Positions 9,582 to 18,510 of a stretch of DNA of 64,000 bases are shown here, piece after piece. The DNA lies in NCBI RefSeq assembly GCF_014595945.1, contig NZ_JABXWU010000001.1, positions 372,001 through 436,000 on the forward strand. The letters are read 5' to 3'. The notes below the pieces were generated by a model. The model worked only from the letters and a program-made list of their open reading frames with translations, searched no databases and was not told where the DNA came from. Source of the DNA: Alkalibacillus aidingensis (GTDB lineage Bacteria > Bacillota > Bacilli > Bacillales > Alkalibacillaceae). Both the position numbers and the translations under genes were made by a program. Numbering within the stretch: the first letter of the stretch is position 1; every line of letters begins with the position of its first letter.

Positions 9582-10916
9582 TTGTCAAAATTTACTAGAG
9601 AAGAGATTTACAAGCGAATCGAAGAAGAGAATGTGAAATTTATTCGGTTACAATTTACTGATCTTCTAGGAACGATCAAAAATGTAGAGATTCCATTAAG
9701 TCAACTAGATAAAGCACTAGATAACAAAATGATGTTTGATGGATCATCGATTGAAGGGTTTGTACGTATCGAAGAATCCGATATGCTACTACATCCAGAT
9801 TTAGATTCATTTGTTGTATTCCCGTGGACATCTGAAAAAGGTAAAGTCGCACGTTTTATCTGTGACATTTACAATCCTGATGGCACTCCGTTTGAGGGTT
9901 GCCCTCGTTATAATTTGAAGCGTAACATCGAGCGTATGGAGAAGTTAGGCTTCACTGCTTTTAACATTGGTACTGAACCAGAATTCTTCCTGTTCAAATT
10001 AGATGAAACTGGTGAACCGACAATGGAGTTAAATGATAAGGGTGGCTATTTTGACCTAGCTCCGACCGACCTAGGTGAGAATTGTCGCCGTGACATCGTT
10101 TTAGAATTAGAAGAAATGGGCTTTGAAATTGAAGCGTCACACCATGAGGTCGCACCTGGTCAACACGAGATCGATTTCAAATATTCCGATGCCATTAAAC
10201 ATTGTGATGATATTCAGACGTTTAAACTAGTGGTTAAAACGATTGCTCGTAAACACGGATTACATGCAACATTCATGCCAAAACCATTATTCGGTGTTAA
10301 CGGATCAGGAATGCATGCTAACATGTCTTTATTTAAAGGAAAAGAGAATGCATTCTTTGATGAAAATGCCGATGAACAATTAAGTGAAGTAGCACATCAA
10401 TTTACTGCAGGGATTATTAAGCATGCAGTTAACTTTACGGCCGTTACAAACCCAACTGTCAACTCTTATAAACGGTTGGTTCCAGGTTATGAAGCACCTT
10501 GTTATGTTGCTTGGTCCGGTCAAAACCGTAGCCCGTTAGTACGTGTGCCTTCTTCTAGAGGTCTAAGTACACGTATTGAGGTTCGTAGTGTGGACCCATC
10601 AGCAAATCCATATATGGCTATGTCCGTTATGCTTGCAGCTGGATTAGACGGTGTTGAAAATAATTTAACTGCTCCAGAACCAGTAGATCGCAATATCTAT
10701 GTTATGGATAAAGAGGAAAGAGAAGAAAATGGTGTTCAGGACTTACCAGCAACACTTTATGACGCACTTCAAAAACTAAAAGAAGATGATGTTATTAAGG
10801 GTGCGTTAGGTGGCCATTTATTAGAGCACTTCTTAGAAGCTAAAGAAATTGAATGGGATATGTTCCGCACACAAGTTCACCCGTGGGAGCGCGAGCAGTA
10901 TTTAAGTACTTATTAA
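9582..10916 (+). CDS. glnA: Glutamine synthetase, type I alpha
   Basis: 444 aa, the usual size of Bacillus GlnA. It makes glutamine from glutamate, ammonia and ATP as a dodecamer. It contains FDGSSIEGF, the metal-binding GTEPEFF region, the ATP-binding NGSGMHAN region and NRSPLVRVP. The start is TTG with GGGAGG upstream. It lacks an obvious adenylylation loop of the beta type, which fits feedback control rather than adenylylation. A terminator follows directly. Confidence 0.97.
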   Translation: MSKFTREEIYKRIEEENVKFIRLQFTDLLGTIKNVEIPLSQLDKALDNKMMFDGSSIEGFVRIEESDMLLHPDLDSFVVFPWTSEKGKVARFICDIYNPDGTPFEGCPRYNLKRNIERMEKLGFTAFNIGTEPEFFLFKLDETGEPTMELNDKGGYFDLAPTDLGENCRRDIVLELEEMGFEIEASHHEVAPGQHEIDFKYSDAIKHCDDIQTFKLVVKTIARKHGLHATFMPKPLFGVNGSGMHANMSLFKGKENAFFDENADEQLSEVAHQFTAGIIKHAVNFTAVTNPTVNSYKRLVPGYEAPCYVAWSGQNRSPLVRVPSSRGLSTRIEVRSVDPSANPYMAMSVMLAAGLDGVENNLTAPEPVDRNIYVMDKEEREENGVQDLPATLYDALQKLKEDDVIKGALGGHLLEHFLEAKEIEWDMFRTQVHPWEREQYLSTY

Positions 10917-10922
10917 TATGGT

Positions 10923-10957
10923 TAACCCTTGACACAATCCGTGTTAAGGGTTTTTCT
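10923..10957 (+). terminator. Terminator after glnA
   Basis: AACCCTTGACAC pairs with GTGTTAAGGGTT around AATCC and is followed by TTTTTC. Confidence 0.85.
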
Positions 10958-11034
10958 TACTTCAATTAAGTGTGGAATAAAAACTCATGTTGAAAATTAT
11001 ATACCAGAAATGTGTGTCATTTTTAACTGCTTCT

Positions 11035-11077
11035 AACCCCAGTTAGGGACTCTTTACTGTCCTCTAACTGGGGTTTT
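11035..11077. other. Isolated strong hairpin between glnA and the SOS operon
   Basis: AACCCCAGTTAG (11035-11046) and CTAACTGGGGTT (11064-11075) form a perfect 12-bp stem followed by TTTTAG. glnA already has its own terminator 80 bases upstream, so this could be a second terminator or the 3' end of a small transcript. I see no clear promoter for one. Confidence 0.5.
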
Positions 11078-11120
11078 AGTTGGTTAGACGAGGACTATTG
11101 CACTATTTAAACAGTGAAGT

Positions 11121-11164
11121 TTGTTACTTTTTTCGGAACGTGGTATAATACGAACAAATGTTCT
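11121..11164 (+). promoter_or_regulatory. SOS promoter with LexA box (Y-family polymerase operon)
   Basis: TTGTTA (11121-11126), a 17-base spacer and TATAAT (11144-11149) form a sigma-A promoter. Immediately downstream, 11151-11164 reads CGAACAAATGTTCT, which fits the Gram-positive LexA consensus CGAACRNRYGTTYC at 13 of 14 positions. A box here would block transcription initiation until DNA damage inactivates LexA. Confidence 0.85.
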
Positions 11165-11180
11165 TTTAGAGGTGAAAGCT

Positions 11181-11402
11181 ATGGGAAATTTCTTTCATAA
11201 CTCTGTAATCAGTAAACAAATATTAGAAATGATCTACATGGATATCCAAGGTCAATTAACTCAGCGTATCATCCGAGTTGTTCGAGAGGAAGAAGAGAGG
11301 ATCTTAGCTTTTTGTTATACCAGACGCCAGGTTAGATCATTTAAGAAGGAAAACATTTTATCCATTTATCCGTACCGACAACAAAAGCGAATGGAGGCGT
11401 AA
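11181..11402 (+). CDS. Small WYL-like protein of the SOS operon
   Basis: 73 aa. The frame is open from 11121, but that would begin inside the promoter. ATG at 11181 lies after the LexA box and has GAGGTG upstream. The segment RIIRVVREEEERILAFCYTR, followed by RSFKKENILS, resembles the C-terminal part of WYL domains, which bind ligands or DNA in regulators. There is no helix-turn-helix. Small proteins of this kind sit beside YolD and Y-family polymerase genes in Bacillaceae. The role is unknown; the family match is from memory of the motif only. Confidence 0.6.
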   Translation: MGNFFHNSVISKQILEMIYMDIQGQLTQRIIRVVREEEERILAFCYTRRQVRSFKKENILSIYPYRQQKRMEA

Positions 11403-11405
11403 AAT

Positions 11406-11732
11406 ATGCACCATGACCGTGGAAGCATTAAGTGGGCTTCGCTTATGCTACCAGAACATGTTAAAGCTTTGCAGGAAGTGTGGCGAGAAGAGGAAGTGGA
11501 AAAACAACCACTACTTGATGAACAGCAAATAGAAGAATACGCTTTTCTGCTGTCGCAAGCTTATCAAGAGCAGTCGTATGTTCAGGTAACTTATTTTCTC
11601 CAAGGGCATTACCACCATTTGGTTGGGAAAGTGCTGAATTTAGAGGTTGAACCACAAACGGTTAGACTTGAAACCAAGCAGGGAGATCGTCAATCAATCA
11701 GAATAGCTACTATTAAACAAATCAGTTTATAA
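11406..11732 (+). CDS. YolD-like protein
   Basis: 108 aa. The N-terminal DRGSIKWASLMLPEHVKALQ segment is the hallmark of YolD-family proteins, which are encoded next to UvrX/YqjW-type Y-family polymerases and are thought to act like the UmuD partner of UmuC. It lies 3 bases after the WYL-like gene and 12 bases before the polymerase, so all three share the SOS promoter. RBS is TGGAGG. Biochemical function of the family is not established. Confidence 0.85.
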   Translation: MHHDRGSIKWASLMLPEHVKALQEVWREEEVEKQPLLDEQQIEEYAFLLSQAYQEQSYVQVTYFLQGHYHHLVGKVLNLEVEPQTVRLETKQGDRQSIRIATIKQISL

Positions 11733-11744
11733 GAGGGAGGTCCT

Positions 11745-13004
11745 ATGGTGGATTATACGCCTTATCCCAGACATCACGTATTATGTATTGATATGCGTTC
11801 GTTTTACGCCAGTGTCGAATGCATGAAAAGAGGGTTAGATCCACAAAAGGCTTTGCTTGCTGTGGTGGGGGACCCTGATAGAAGTGGAAGCATTGTATTA
11901 GCTGCCTCACCAGCTCTAAAGAAGAAACACGGAATTAGTAATGTTAGTCGCTATTTTGAGTTACCTAAAGATCCTAATTTAGTTATTGCCAATGCGCATA
12001 TGGGCGATTATTTAACGATTTCTCTAGAAATCACCAAGTTGATGCTGCGCTTTGTCCCTAAAGAAGCCATCCATGTTTATTCAGTTGATGAAGTGTGGGT
12101 AACAGTCGATGGACTTGAGCGCTTGCATGGGTCTCCCTACCAAATAGCCCAAAAAATTCAAGCGAGCATTCGTGAGCAGTTTGGCATTGAGTCCGTCATC
12201 GGGATCGGTGATAATAAATTTTTAGCTAAAGTGGTGATGGATATTCATGCTAAGAAGAATTCGCAGGGAATTAGCGAGTGTCGTTATGAAGATGTAAGTG
12301 ACTTACTTTGGCCTATCCCAGTCGAGAAGGTTTGGGGGATTGGTTCACGTTTGATGACCCACTTAAATCGCATGGGAATTATCACATTGGGGAATTTAGC
12401 GAATTATTCTAAATCTATTTTAAAAAAACGCTTTGGAGTTATTGGCGAACAACTTTACTGGCATGCGTGGGGGATTGACTTAAGTCCAGTGACGGGTAAT
12501 TTTACGAAAACCGAACAAAAAGGATATGGACACGGGGTAACATTACTTCGTGATTATACAAAAGACGAAATTTATGCTTGTATATTAGATTTATGTGAAG
12601 AAGCTTGTAGGCGAGCGAGGAAAGATGAAAAAGAGGGAAAGACGATTCATTTATCGATCAGCTACGCTAGTGAATATGGAGGGGGGTTCAGTCGATCGAT
12701 TTCAATCGATGTGCCGACAAATGATACCTGGGAAATGTATCAAGTGTGCTTACAGTTATTTGACCGATTCTATGAAGAAGGCTGCCACATTAGAAAAGCA
12801 TCTGTGACATTAACTAATTTAACCGACGAGTGTGGGACACAGCTTAGTTTGTTTGAAAAAAGGGATCAGCATAAACAACTGTATCAGGCTATCGATCAAG
12901 TTCGAGAGCGATTTGGGTCAACCTCCTTACTTAGAGCTAGTAGTTATACATCGGGTGGTATTGCGCTAGATCGTGGGAAAAAGATAGGGGGCCACTTTGA
13001 ATAA
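11745..13004 (+). CDS. Y-family DNA polymerase (UvrX/YqjW-like, UmuC type)
   Basis: 419 aa. It is a translesion DNA polymerase. The palm begins with CIDMRSFYASVEC, and the second catalytic acidic motif reads SVDEVW in place of the DinB-type SxDE-A. The thumb has helix-hairpin-helix-like segments (VWGIGSRLMTHLNRMGI). The C-terminus contains QLSLF near residue 370, a beta-clamp binding motif. Together with the LexA box and the YolD partner this predicts damage-inducible mutagenic repair. It is a chromosomal member, not obviously within a prophage. RBS AGAGGGAGG is strong. Confidence 0.92.
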   Translation: MVDYTPYPRHHVLCIDMRSFYASVECMKRGLDPQKALLAVVGDPDRSGSIVLAASPALKKKHGISNVSRYFELPKDPNLVIANAHMGDYLTISLEITKLMLRFVPKEAIHVYSVDEVWVTVDGLERLHGSPYQIAQKIQASIREQFGIESVIGIGDNKFLAKVVMDIHAKKNSQGISECRYEDVSDLLWPIPVEKVWGIGSRLMTHLNRMGIITLGNLANYSKSILKKRFGVIGEQLYWHAWGIDLSPVTGNFTKTEQKGYGHGVTLLRDYTKDEIYACILDLCEEACRRARKDEKEGKTIHLSISYASEYGGGFSRSISIDVPTNDTWEMYQVCLQLFDRFYEEGCHIRKASVTLTNLTDECGTQLSLFEKRDQHKQLYQAIDQVRERFGSTSLLRASSYTSGGIALDRGKKIGGHFE

Positions 13005-13038
13005 GATGGTTCAGTTTAGTGGCCATTTTCTACTAATT

Positions 13039-13082
13039 AAAAAGAGTTTGCTTCACCGGAGAAACGGTAGCAAACTCTTTTT
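13039..13082. terminator. Bidirectional terminator between polymerase and lexA
   Basis: AAAAAGAGTTTGCT and AGCAAACTCTTTTT are perfect inverted repeats with A-run and T-run flanks, so it can serve both convergent genes. Confidence 0.88.
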
Positions 13083-13088
13083 AATTGC

Positions 13089-13709
13089 TTAATCAATATC
13101 GCGATATAACCCGATCACTTTACCAAGGATCGTTACTTGCTCAAGAATAATCGGCTCCATCGTTGGGTTTTCTGGTTCTAGACGATAGTTGTCTTGGTCG
13201 ATAAAAAATCGTTTGACAGTAGCTTCGTCTTCTTCAGTCATTGCGACGACAATTTCACCATTTGATGCTGTAGCTTGTTTTCTAACAATCACGACATCTC
13301 CATCTAGGATGCCTGCTTCAATCATACTTTCCCCTTGAACAGATAAAGCAAAAACGTCATCCTCTGTCGTTGAGAAGTTGTTTGGAATAGGGATATACTC
13401 CTCTACATTCTCAACTGCTGTAATGGGTTCCCCGGCGGTTACCTTACCAATTAACGGCGCGTACATGGCTTGACGCTCATGAACGGCTTCCCCGTCATCA
13501 TAAGTGATCTCTATTGCTCGAGGTTTCGTGGGATCGCGGCGGATATAACCTTTATCCTCAAGTCGGGATAAATGGCCGTGAACAGTGGAGCTAGAGGCTA
13601 ATCCAACTGCTTCAGCTATTTCTCGAACGGATGGTGGATAACCTTTTGCTTTCACTTCGCTTGAAATAAATTCATAAATTTCTTTTTGTCTCTTAGATAA
13701 CTTTGTCAT
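13089..13709 (-). CDS. lexA: SOS repressor LexA
   Basis: 206 aa. The winged helix N-terminus ([25 protein letters not shown]) binds SOS boxes. The C-terminal S24 self-cleaving domain has the Ala92-Gly93 cleavage site (KVTAGEP), Ser128 (QGESM) and Lys166. The open frame extends upstream to 13817, but that would begin inside the promoter and operator. The ATG at 13709 is the family start. It is divergent from ynzC. In B. subtilis the divergent operon starts with yneA and yneB; both are absent here. Confidence 0.96.
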   Translation of the reverse strand: MTKLSKRQKEIYEFISSEVKAKGYPPSVREIAEAVGLASSSTVHGHLSRLEDKGYIRRDPTKPRAIEITYDDGEAVHERQAMYAPLIGKVTAGEPITAVENVEEYIPIPNNFSTTEDDVFALSVQGESMIEAGILDGDVVIVRKQATASNGEIVVAMTEEDEATVKRFFIDQDNYRLEPENPTMEPIILEQVTILGKVIGLYRDID

Positions 13710-13788
13710 TCTACTCACCCCATGGTCAATTTCAAATACAAGTAGCTTGTTATTATGTACGTATATATCCATCAATCTATTATGGATT

Positions 13789-13828
13789 ATTATAGCAATA
13801 ATTCGTTCGAAAAACAAACATTCGTTCG
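13789..13828 (-). promoter_or_regulatory. lexA promoter with LexA box (autoregulation)
   Basis: On the minus strand, TTGTTT (13817-13812), a 17-base spacer and TATAAT (13794-13789) form the promoter. CGAACGAATGTTTG at 13828-13815 fits the LexA consensus at 13 of 14 positions and overlaps the -35 box, as expected for autorepression. Confidence 0.85.
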
Positions 13829-13845
13829 TGTACCATTCAGAATTC

Positions 13846-13874
13846 TTGTCATCGATTATATGAAACGATAGAAT
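13846..13874 (+). promoter_or_regulatory. Probable ynzC promoter
   Basis: TTGTCA at 13846-13851, a 17-base spacer and TAGAAT at 13869-13874. It is divergent from the lexA promoter, and the LexA box ends 17 bases upstream of the -35, so LexA control of ynzC is possible but not shown. Confidence 0.6.
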
Positions 13875-13930
13875 AATGTAGGAATTGATTTAATCATAAT
13901 CGGAAACCTATAAATTAAAGGAGATTAAGC

Positions 13931-14164
13931 ATGTTATCACAAGATAAAATTAAGAGGATTAATGAGTTAGCTAATAAAAAGAAAACAGAAGGGTTAACAA
14001 AAACAGAAGAAAAAGAACAAAAGGAATTACGACAGGAGTATTTACAGTCGTTTAGGAATTCATTTAAAAACCAATTACATTCTATGAAGGTGGTTGATCC
14101 AGAAGGTACAGATGTGACCCCACAAAAGTTAAAAGACGAACAAGAAAAAAATAAAAAACATTAA
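13931..14164 (+). CDS. ynzC: DUF896 protein YnzC
   Basis: 77 aa, highly charged and helical. It matches YnzC (DUF896), which in B. subtilis is the third gene of the SOS operon yneA-yneB-ynzC. The conserved pattern KIKRINELANKKKTEGLT and EYLQSFRNSFKNQLHSMKV, followed by DPEGTDVTP, is clear. The molecular role is unknown. RBS AAAGGAG precedes the ATG. It is followed by tkt. Confidence 0.92.
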   Translation: MLSQDKIKRINELANKKKTEGLTKTEEKEQKELRQEYLQSFRNSFKNQLHSMKVVDPEGTDVTPQKLKDEQEKNKKH

Positions 14165-14265
14165 ATTGTCACCAATATTCCTTGTCAGTTTTTGTTACAA
14201 TAGAAACGAGTCAAAGGAAATAAAATGAAAATGATAGTAGGATTTGAAGGGAGTAATAAAAAAGA

Positions 14266-16272
14266 ATGACAAACACAGAACAATTATCTATTAACACGAT
14301 AAGAACATTAACAATTGATGCGGTGGAAAAGGCTAATTCTGGTCACCCTGGAATGCCGATGGGCGCGGCACCAATGGCATACACTCTTTGGACTAAGGTG
14401 ATGAACCAAAATCCAAATAATTCTTCATGGTTCAACCGGGACCGTTTTGTTTTATCTGCTGGACACGGTTCTATGCTTCTTTATTCGTTACTACATCTAT
14501 CTGGCTATAACGTTACTATTGAAGATCTAAAAAACTTCCGCCAATGGGGTTCTAACACTCCAGGTCACCCTGAGTTTGGGCATACTGATGGTGTAGAAGC
14601 GACTACTGGACCGTTAGGACAAGGAATTGCGATGGCAACAGGTATGGCAATGGCAGAACGTTTCTTAGCGTCTAAATATAATACTGCTGATCACGAGGTA
14701 GTTGACCACTACACATATACCATTTGTGGTGACGGGGATTTAATGGAAGGTGTATCTCAAGAATCAGCATCATTAGCTGGTCACCTAAAATTAGGTAAGC
14801 TTATTGTTATGTATGATTCTAATGATATTTCACTGGATGGTGACTTAAATCGTTCATTCTCTGAAAGTGTTGAAGATCGCTATAAAGCATATGGATGGCA
14901 AGTGATCCGTGTTGAAGACGGAAATGACACTAAAGAAATTGAAAAAGCTTTAAAAGAAGCGAAGGCTAATACTGAACAACCAACTATGATTGAAGTTAAG
15001 ACGGTTATTGGCTATGGCTCACCTAATAAATCAGGTAAGTCAGACTCACACGGTGCTCCTTTAGGTGAAGACGAGCTTAAGCTTGCAAAGGAGCATTATG
15101 GATGGGATTATGAGGACGATTTCCATGTACCTGAGGAAGTAAAAGCTGACTTTAAAGAGAAAGTTCAAGAGCGAGGTCAGCAAGCAGAAGACAAGTGGAA
15201 CGAATTACTTAAACAATATAAAGAGGCGCATCTAGAGCTTGCTCAAGAATTTGAACAAGCGATCAGTGGTGAGTTGCCAGCACAGTGGAATGCTGATTTA
15301 CCAACTTATGATGAGCATTCAAAAGCGTTAGCAACACGTGCCGCTTCTGGTGAAGTTTTAAATGCAATTGCTAATAGTGTACCAAACCTAATTGGTGGTA
15401 GTGCAGACTTAGCAGGTTCAAACAAAACCGCTTTAAAAGGTGAAGATGACTTTAAACCAACAGATTATAGTGGTCGAAACATTTGGTTTGGAGTTCGAGA
15501 GTTTGCAATGGCAGCAGCACTCAATGGTATGGCATTGCACGGTGGAGTTAAAGTATTTGGAGGAACATTCTTTGTCTTCAGTGATTACCTACGTCCTGCA
15601 ATCAGACTATCGGCGTTAATGGGTACACCAGTGACTTATGTGTTAACACACGATTCTATTGCAGTAGGTGAAGATGGTCCAACGCACGAACCAGTAGAAC
15701 ACCTACCAGCGTTACGAGCAATTCCACACCTAACGGTAATCAGACCGGCGGATGCTAATGAAACCAAAGCTGCTTGGGAATTAGCAGTTGAATCTAAAGA
15801 TCAGCCAACACTGCTTGTTTTAACAAGACAAGGATTACCTGTTTTGCCGAGAACAAATGAGTTAGCAAAAGAAGGCGTGAAACGTGGTGCATATGTTCTA
15901 AAAGAAGCTGATCAAGGGCAACCAGACATACTATTATTAGCTACCGGTTCAGAAGTTCAACTTGTTCATAAAGCAAGCGAGCAGTTAAAAGAAGAAGGAA
16001 TTGACGCACAAGTTGTTAGCATGCCATCATGGGATCGTTTTGAGCAACAGTCAACTGAATACAAAGAAACCGTCTTACCTTCAAATGTGAAAGCTCGTCT
16101 TGCAGTTGAAATGGCGACACCATTAGGATGGGAACGCTATGTTGGATTAGATGGAGATATTCTAGGAATCGACACATTTGGTGCTTCAGCTCCTGGAGGC
16201 GAAGTGGTGGAGAAATACGGATTCACTGTTGAAAATGTTGTCAAACGTGCTAAAGATTTGTTAAACAAATAA
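14266..16272 (+). CDS. tkt: Transketolase
   Basis: 668 aa, full length. It transfers two-carbon units between sugar phosphates in the pentose phosphate pathway, using thiamine diphosphate and Mg2+. The TPP motif [12 protein letters not shown] ends with the Asn of YDSNDIS. HPG motifs, the pyrimidine-binding domain ([19 protein letters not shown]) and the C-terminal domain are in the normal order. It sits between ynzC and sirA as in B. subtilis. Confidence 0.97.
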   Translation: MTNTEQLSINTIRTLTIDAVEKANSGHPGMPMGAAPMAYTLWTKVMNQNPNNSSWFNRDRFVLSAGHGSMLLYSLLHLSGYNVTIEDLKNFRQWGSNTPGHPEFGHTDGVEATTGPLGQGIAMATGMAMAERFLASKYNTADHEVVDHYTYTICGDGDLMEGVSQESASLAGHLKLGKLIVMYDSNDISLDGDLNRSFSESVEDRYKAYGWQVIRVEDGNDTKEIEKALKEAKANTEQPTMIEVKTVIGYGSPNKSGKSDSHGAPLGEDELKLAKEHYGWDYEDDFHVPEEVKADFKEKVQERGQQAEDKWNELLKQYKEAHLELAQEFEQAISGELPAQWNADLPTYDEHSKALATRAASGEVLNAIANSVPNLIGGSADLAGSNKTALKGEDDFKPTDYSGRNIWFGVREFAMAAALNGMALHGGVKVFGGTFFVFSDYLRPAIRLSALMGTPVTYVLTHDSIAVGEDGPTHEPVEHLPALRAIPHLTVIRPADANETKAAWELAVESKDQPTLLVLTRQGLPVLPRTNELAKEGVKRGAYVLKEADQGQPDILLLATGSEVQLVHKASEQLKEEGIDAQVVSMPSWDRFEQQSTEYKETVLPSNVKARLAVEMATPLGWERYVGLDGDILGIDTFGASAPGGEVVEKYGFTVENVVKRAKDLLNK

Positions 16273-16381
16273 ACTCACACACTTAAACAGATTGTTACAA
16301 TATTTTTAATATAAATGATTTAAAAAGTGACAAAATTCTTAATGGAATATTGATACGCTTAGCCTTAAAGGAGGCCGAATG

Positions 16382-16828
16382 ATGTATCAATATTCCTTAT
16401 ATTTTTTTAAATCGATTTACGCGGTGCACTTTTATTATAAAGTAGATATACTCTACCGGTTCTTATCACAATATCACTACGGGAAGCTACAAGACCGATC
16501 TAGCTTAAAGCAGGTAGGTTTTGTTTTAGAGGAGATTAATATAGAGGAGATTACTCAGCATTTTTTATCACATCATTTAGATTATGTAATTGAACGTTCA
16601 GTAAATCAAGAGTGCCATGAACTAACGATTAAAGGCAATGGACAAGAAATGAAAGTCGTTCAAAATGGTTATGCTATTGATGTATATGCAGACTCCTTAA
16701 TAGATGCAGATCAACTATTTTTCAGGTATATTAAAGAGTATCACCCCTATGTATTTGTTGTGAATTTTGAAGCACAAGAATGTGGGTGGATCTTACCGTT
16801 AGCAAAAAAAGCTAATTATAATTTGTAA
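16382..16828 (+). CDS. sirA: Sporulation inhibitor of replication SirA
   Basis: 148 aa. SirA (YneE) is made at the onset of sporulation and binds DnaA domain I to block new replication rounds. The sequence is diverged, but the start with an aromatic-rich strand (MYQYSLYFF), the overall size and the place between tkt and yneF support it. Two ATGs are adjacent (16379 and 16382); GGAGG is better spaced from the second. Expression is Spo0A-driven in B. subtilis; I did not find a clear 0A box. Confidence 0.82.
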   Translation: MYQYSLYFFKSIYAVHFYYKVDILYRFLSQYHYGKLQDRSSLKQVGFVLEEINIEEITQHFLSHHLDYVIERSVNQECHELTIKGNGQEMKVVQNGYAIDVYADSLIDADQLFFRYIKEYHPYVFVVNFEAQECGWILPLAKKANYNL

Positions 16829-16897
16829 TTCTATTGTCATTATTCAGTTGTTTTACTATACTGTATAAAGACAACTAGATAGGAGGAAGTTTAAGCA

Positions 16898-17131
16898 ATG
16901 GATATAATATGGGTTGTATTAATTGCTATTGCTACGTTGGTACTAGGTTTAGTTTTAGGATTTTTCATTGCTCGTAAGACAATGATGAGTTATCTAAAGA
17001 AAAACCCACCAATAAATGAGCAAATGTTACGTACAATGATGATGCAAATGGGACAAAAGCCATCTCAGAAGAAAATTAATCAAATGATGCGTTCAATGTC
17101 TCAACAGATGGACAATAATGGTAAAAAATAA
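16898..17131 (+). CDS. yneF: UPF0154 membrane protein YneF
   Basis: 77 aa with one N-terminal transmembrane helix (about residues 3-25) followed by [20 protein letters not shown] and a Met/Gln-rich tail ([20 protein letters not shown]). This is the typical YneF family pattern. It is membrane-anchored with a cytosolic tail and has no established function. RBS AGGAGG is strong. A terminator follows. Confidence 0.93.
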   Translation: MDIIWVVLIAIATLVLGLVLGFFIARKTMMSYLKKNPPINEQMLRTMMMQMGQKPSQKKINQMMRSMSQQMDNNGKK

Positions 17132-17137
17132 ACCTTA

Positions 17138-17175
17138 GAAAAGGGGTGAACTTTTGTTTAGTTCATCCCTTTTTC
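17138..17175 (+). terminator. Terminator after yneF
   Basis: AAAAGGGGTGAAC pairs with GTTCATCCCTTTTT around TTTTGTTTA. Confidence 0.87.
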
Positions 17176-17282
17176 TAATTCTTCATAAAACCGTCAAGCT
17201 TTAAGGCCATCAATCCTTTCAATTTCTGTTACGATGGTGGTAGATAGAAGGTTGTAGTGTTAGATAGTAAGGAGAGATTCAC

Positions 17283-17984
17283 GTGGAAGTTAACATATTT
17301 TTAGCAGTTGGTGCCGGATTTCTATCGTTTATTTCACCGTGTGTGTTACCACTTTACCCAGTCTTTTTATCTTATGTGACAGGGATGAGTGTTGAAGAGT
17401 TAAAAAATGATAAAGCGATTTTAAGAAAGAGAAGTATGTTACATACACTATTTTTCTTAATTGGATTTTCGTCAATTTTCATTATGTTAGGTTTCTCAGC
17501 CTACTATATTGGTGAAATACTTTACACATACAGGGACTTAATTAGACAATTAGGTGCTCTTTTAATTATTTTCTTCGGATTCGTTATGATTGGCTTTTTC
17601 AATTTTGAATTCTTAATGAAAGAACGAAAAGTTACTTTCAAAAATAGACCATCTGGATATTTAGGTTCTTTATTGATTGGAGCGGCTTTTTCAATGAGTT
17701 GGACTCCATGCACTGGACCAATTCTAGCAGCAGTGTTTGCTTTAGCTGCTACTAATCCTGAATCAGGTGTCATCTTAATGACAGCCTATTCACTTGGATT
17801 CTCAATTCCATTCTTTATCATGTCATTCTTTATTGGAAAAATGGGCTGGATTAAACGTAATTCCCAAAAGATTGTTAAGATTGGGGGATACATTTTAATT
17901 GTTCTTGGAGTAGCATTATTCTTTGACTGGCTAAGAATTCTAACGGCTCATTTAGCTGGTTTATTTGGATTCTATGGGTTTTAA
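17283..17984 (+). CDS. ccdA: Cytochrome c biogenesis protein CcdA
   Basis: 233 aa from a GTG start with AAGGAGAG upstream. CcdA is a six-helix membrane protein that passes electrons from cytosolic thioredoxin to extracytoplasmic thiol oxidoreductases for cytochrome c maturation and spore cortex formation. The two redox cysteines are seen in ISPCVLPLYP (first helix) and SWTPCTGPIL (fourth helix). It heads a cluster with an MrpB-like gene and ccdC. Confidence 0.95.
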   Translation: MEVNIFLAVGAGFLSFISPCVLPLYPVFLSYVTGMSVEELKNDKAILRKRSMLHTLFFLIGFSSIFIMLGFSAYYIGEILYTYRDLIRQLGALLIIFFGFVMIGFFNFEFLMKERKVTFKNRPSGYLGSLLIGAAFSMSWTPCTGPILAAVFALAATNPESGVILMTAYSLGFSIPFFIMSFFIGKMGWIKRNSQKIVKIGGYILIVLGVALFFDWLRILTAHLAGLFGFYGF

Positions 17985-18054
17985 GATTGAACGATTGCAG
18001 ATAATAGCATATAATAAAAATTGATTTAGCTTACAAAGACAAAGGGGATTTCTA

Positions 18055-18510
18055 ATGGCACATACGAATGACTTAATCCTTAAAACAATGACACAAATAA
18101 TTGCATTTATTTTGTTAGGCTTTTCAATTTACTTATTCTTTGCAGGTCATAACGCACCAGGTGGCGGATTTATCGGTGGACTAATGACAGCAGCTGCTAT
18201 TATTCTCATGTATATAACTTATGGATATGAGAAAATCGAGAAGATCCTACCAGTAAACTTCTTAACTATGTTTGTTGTTGGTTTATTAATTGCAACATTG
18301 TCAGGTCTTGGTGCATTATTATTCGGAGCACCTTTTTTAACTCAGGCTTTTGATTATTTTGAATTACCTATCTTCGGGAAAACCGAGTTAGCAACAGCGT
18401 TAATTTTTGATTTAGGTGTCTATTTAGCTGTTGTTGGGGTGACGATGACGATCATTTTAACCATTGCAACCGATGATGACGAAGAGAAGGAAGAAAAGGC
18501 AAAAGCATAA
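18055..18510 (+). CDS. Orphan MrpB/MnhB-like Na+/H+ antiporter subunit
   Basis: 151 aa, four predicted transmembrane helices and a charged C-terminal tail. FAGHNAPGGGFIGGL is the signature of the MnhB/MrpB domain, a small subunit of multi-subunit cation/proton antiporters. No other Mrp subunit lies in the window. It takes the place that yneI (a CheY-like gene) has in B. subtilis. Its TAA overlaps the ATG of ccdC (TAATG), so the two are translationally coupled. Alone it cannot make an Mrp antiporter; it may serve a complex encoded elsewhere or have another role. Confidence 0.85.
   Translation: MAHTNDLILKTMTQIIAFILLGFSIYLFFAGHNAPGGGFIGGLMTAAAIILMYITYGYEKIEKILPVNFLTMFVVGLLIATLSGLGALLFGAPFLTQAFDYFELPIFGKTELATALIFDLGVYLAVVGVTMTIILTIATDDDEEKEEKAKA

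Noticed and set aside
11181-13004. Prophage origin of the Y-polymerase operon
   Set aside because: UvrX-type genes occur in phages, but no phage structural, integrase or attachment sequences flank this operon; neighbours are conserved chromosomal genes.
13710-13817. LexA N-terminal extension to 13817
   Set aside because: That start overlaps the lexA promoter and operator. The family start is ATG 13709.
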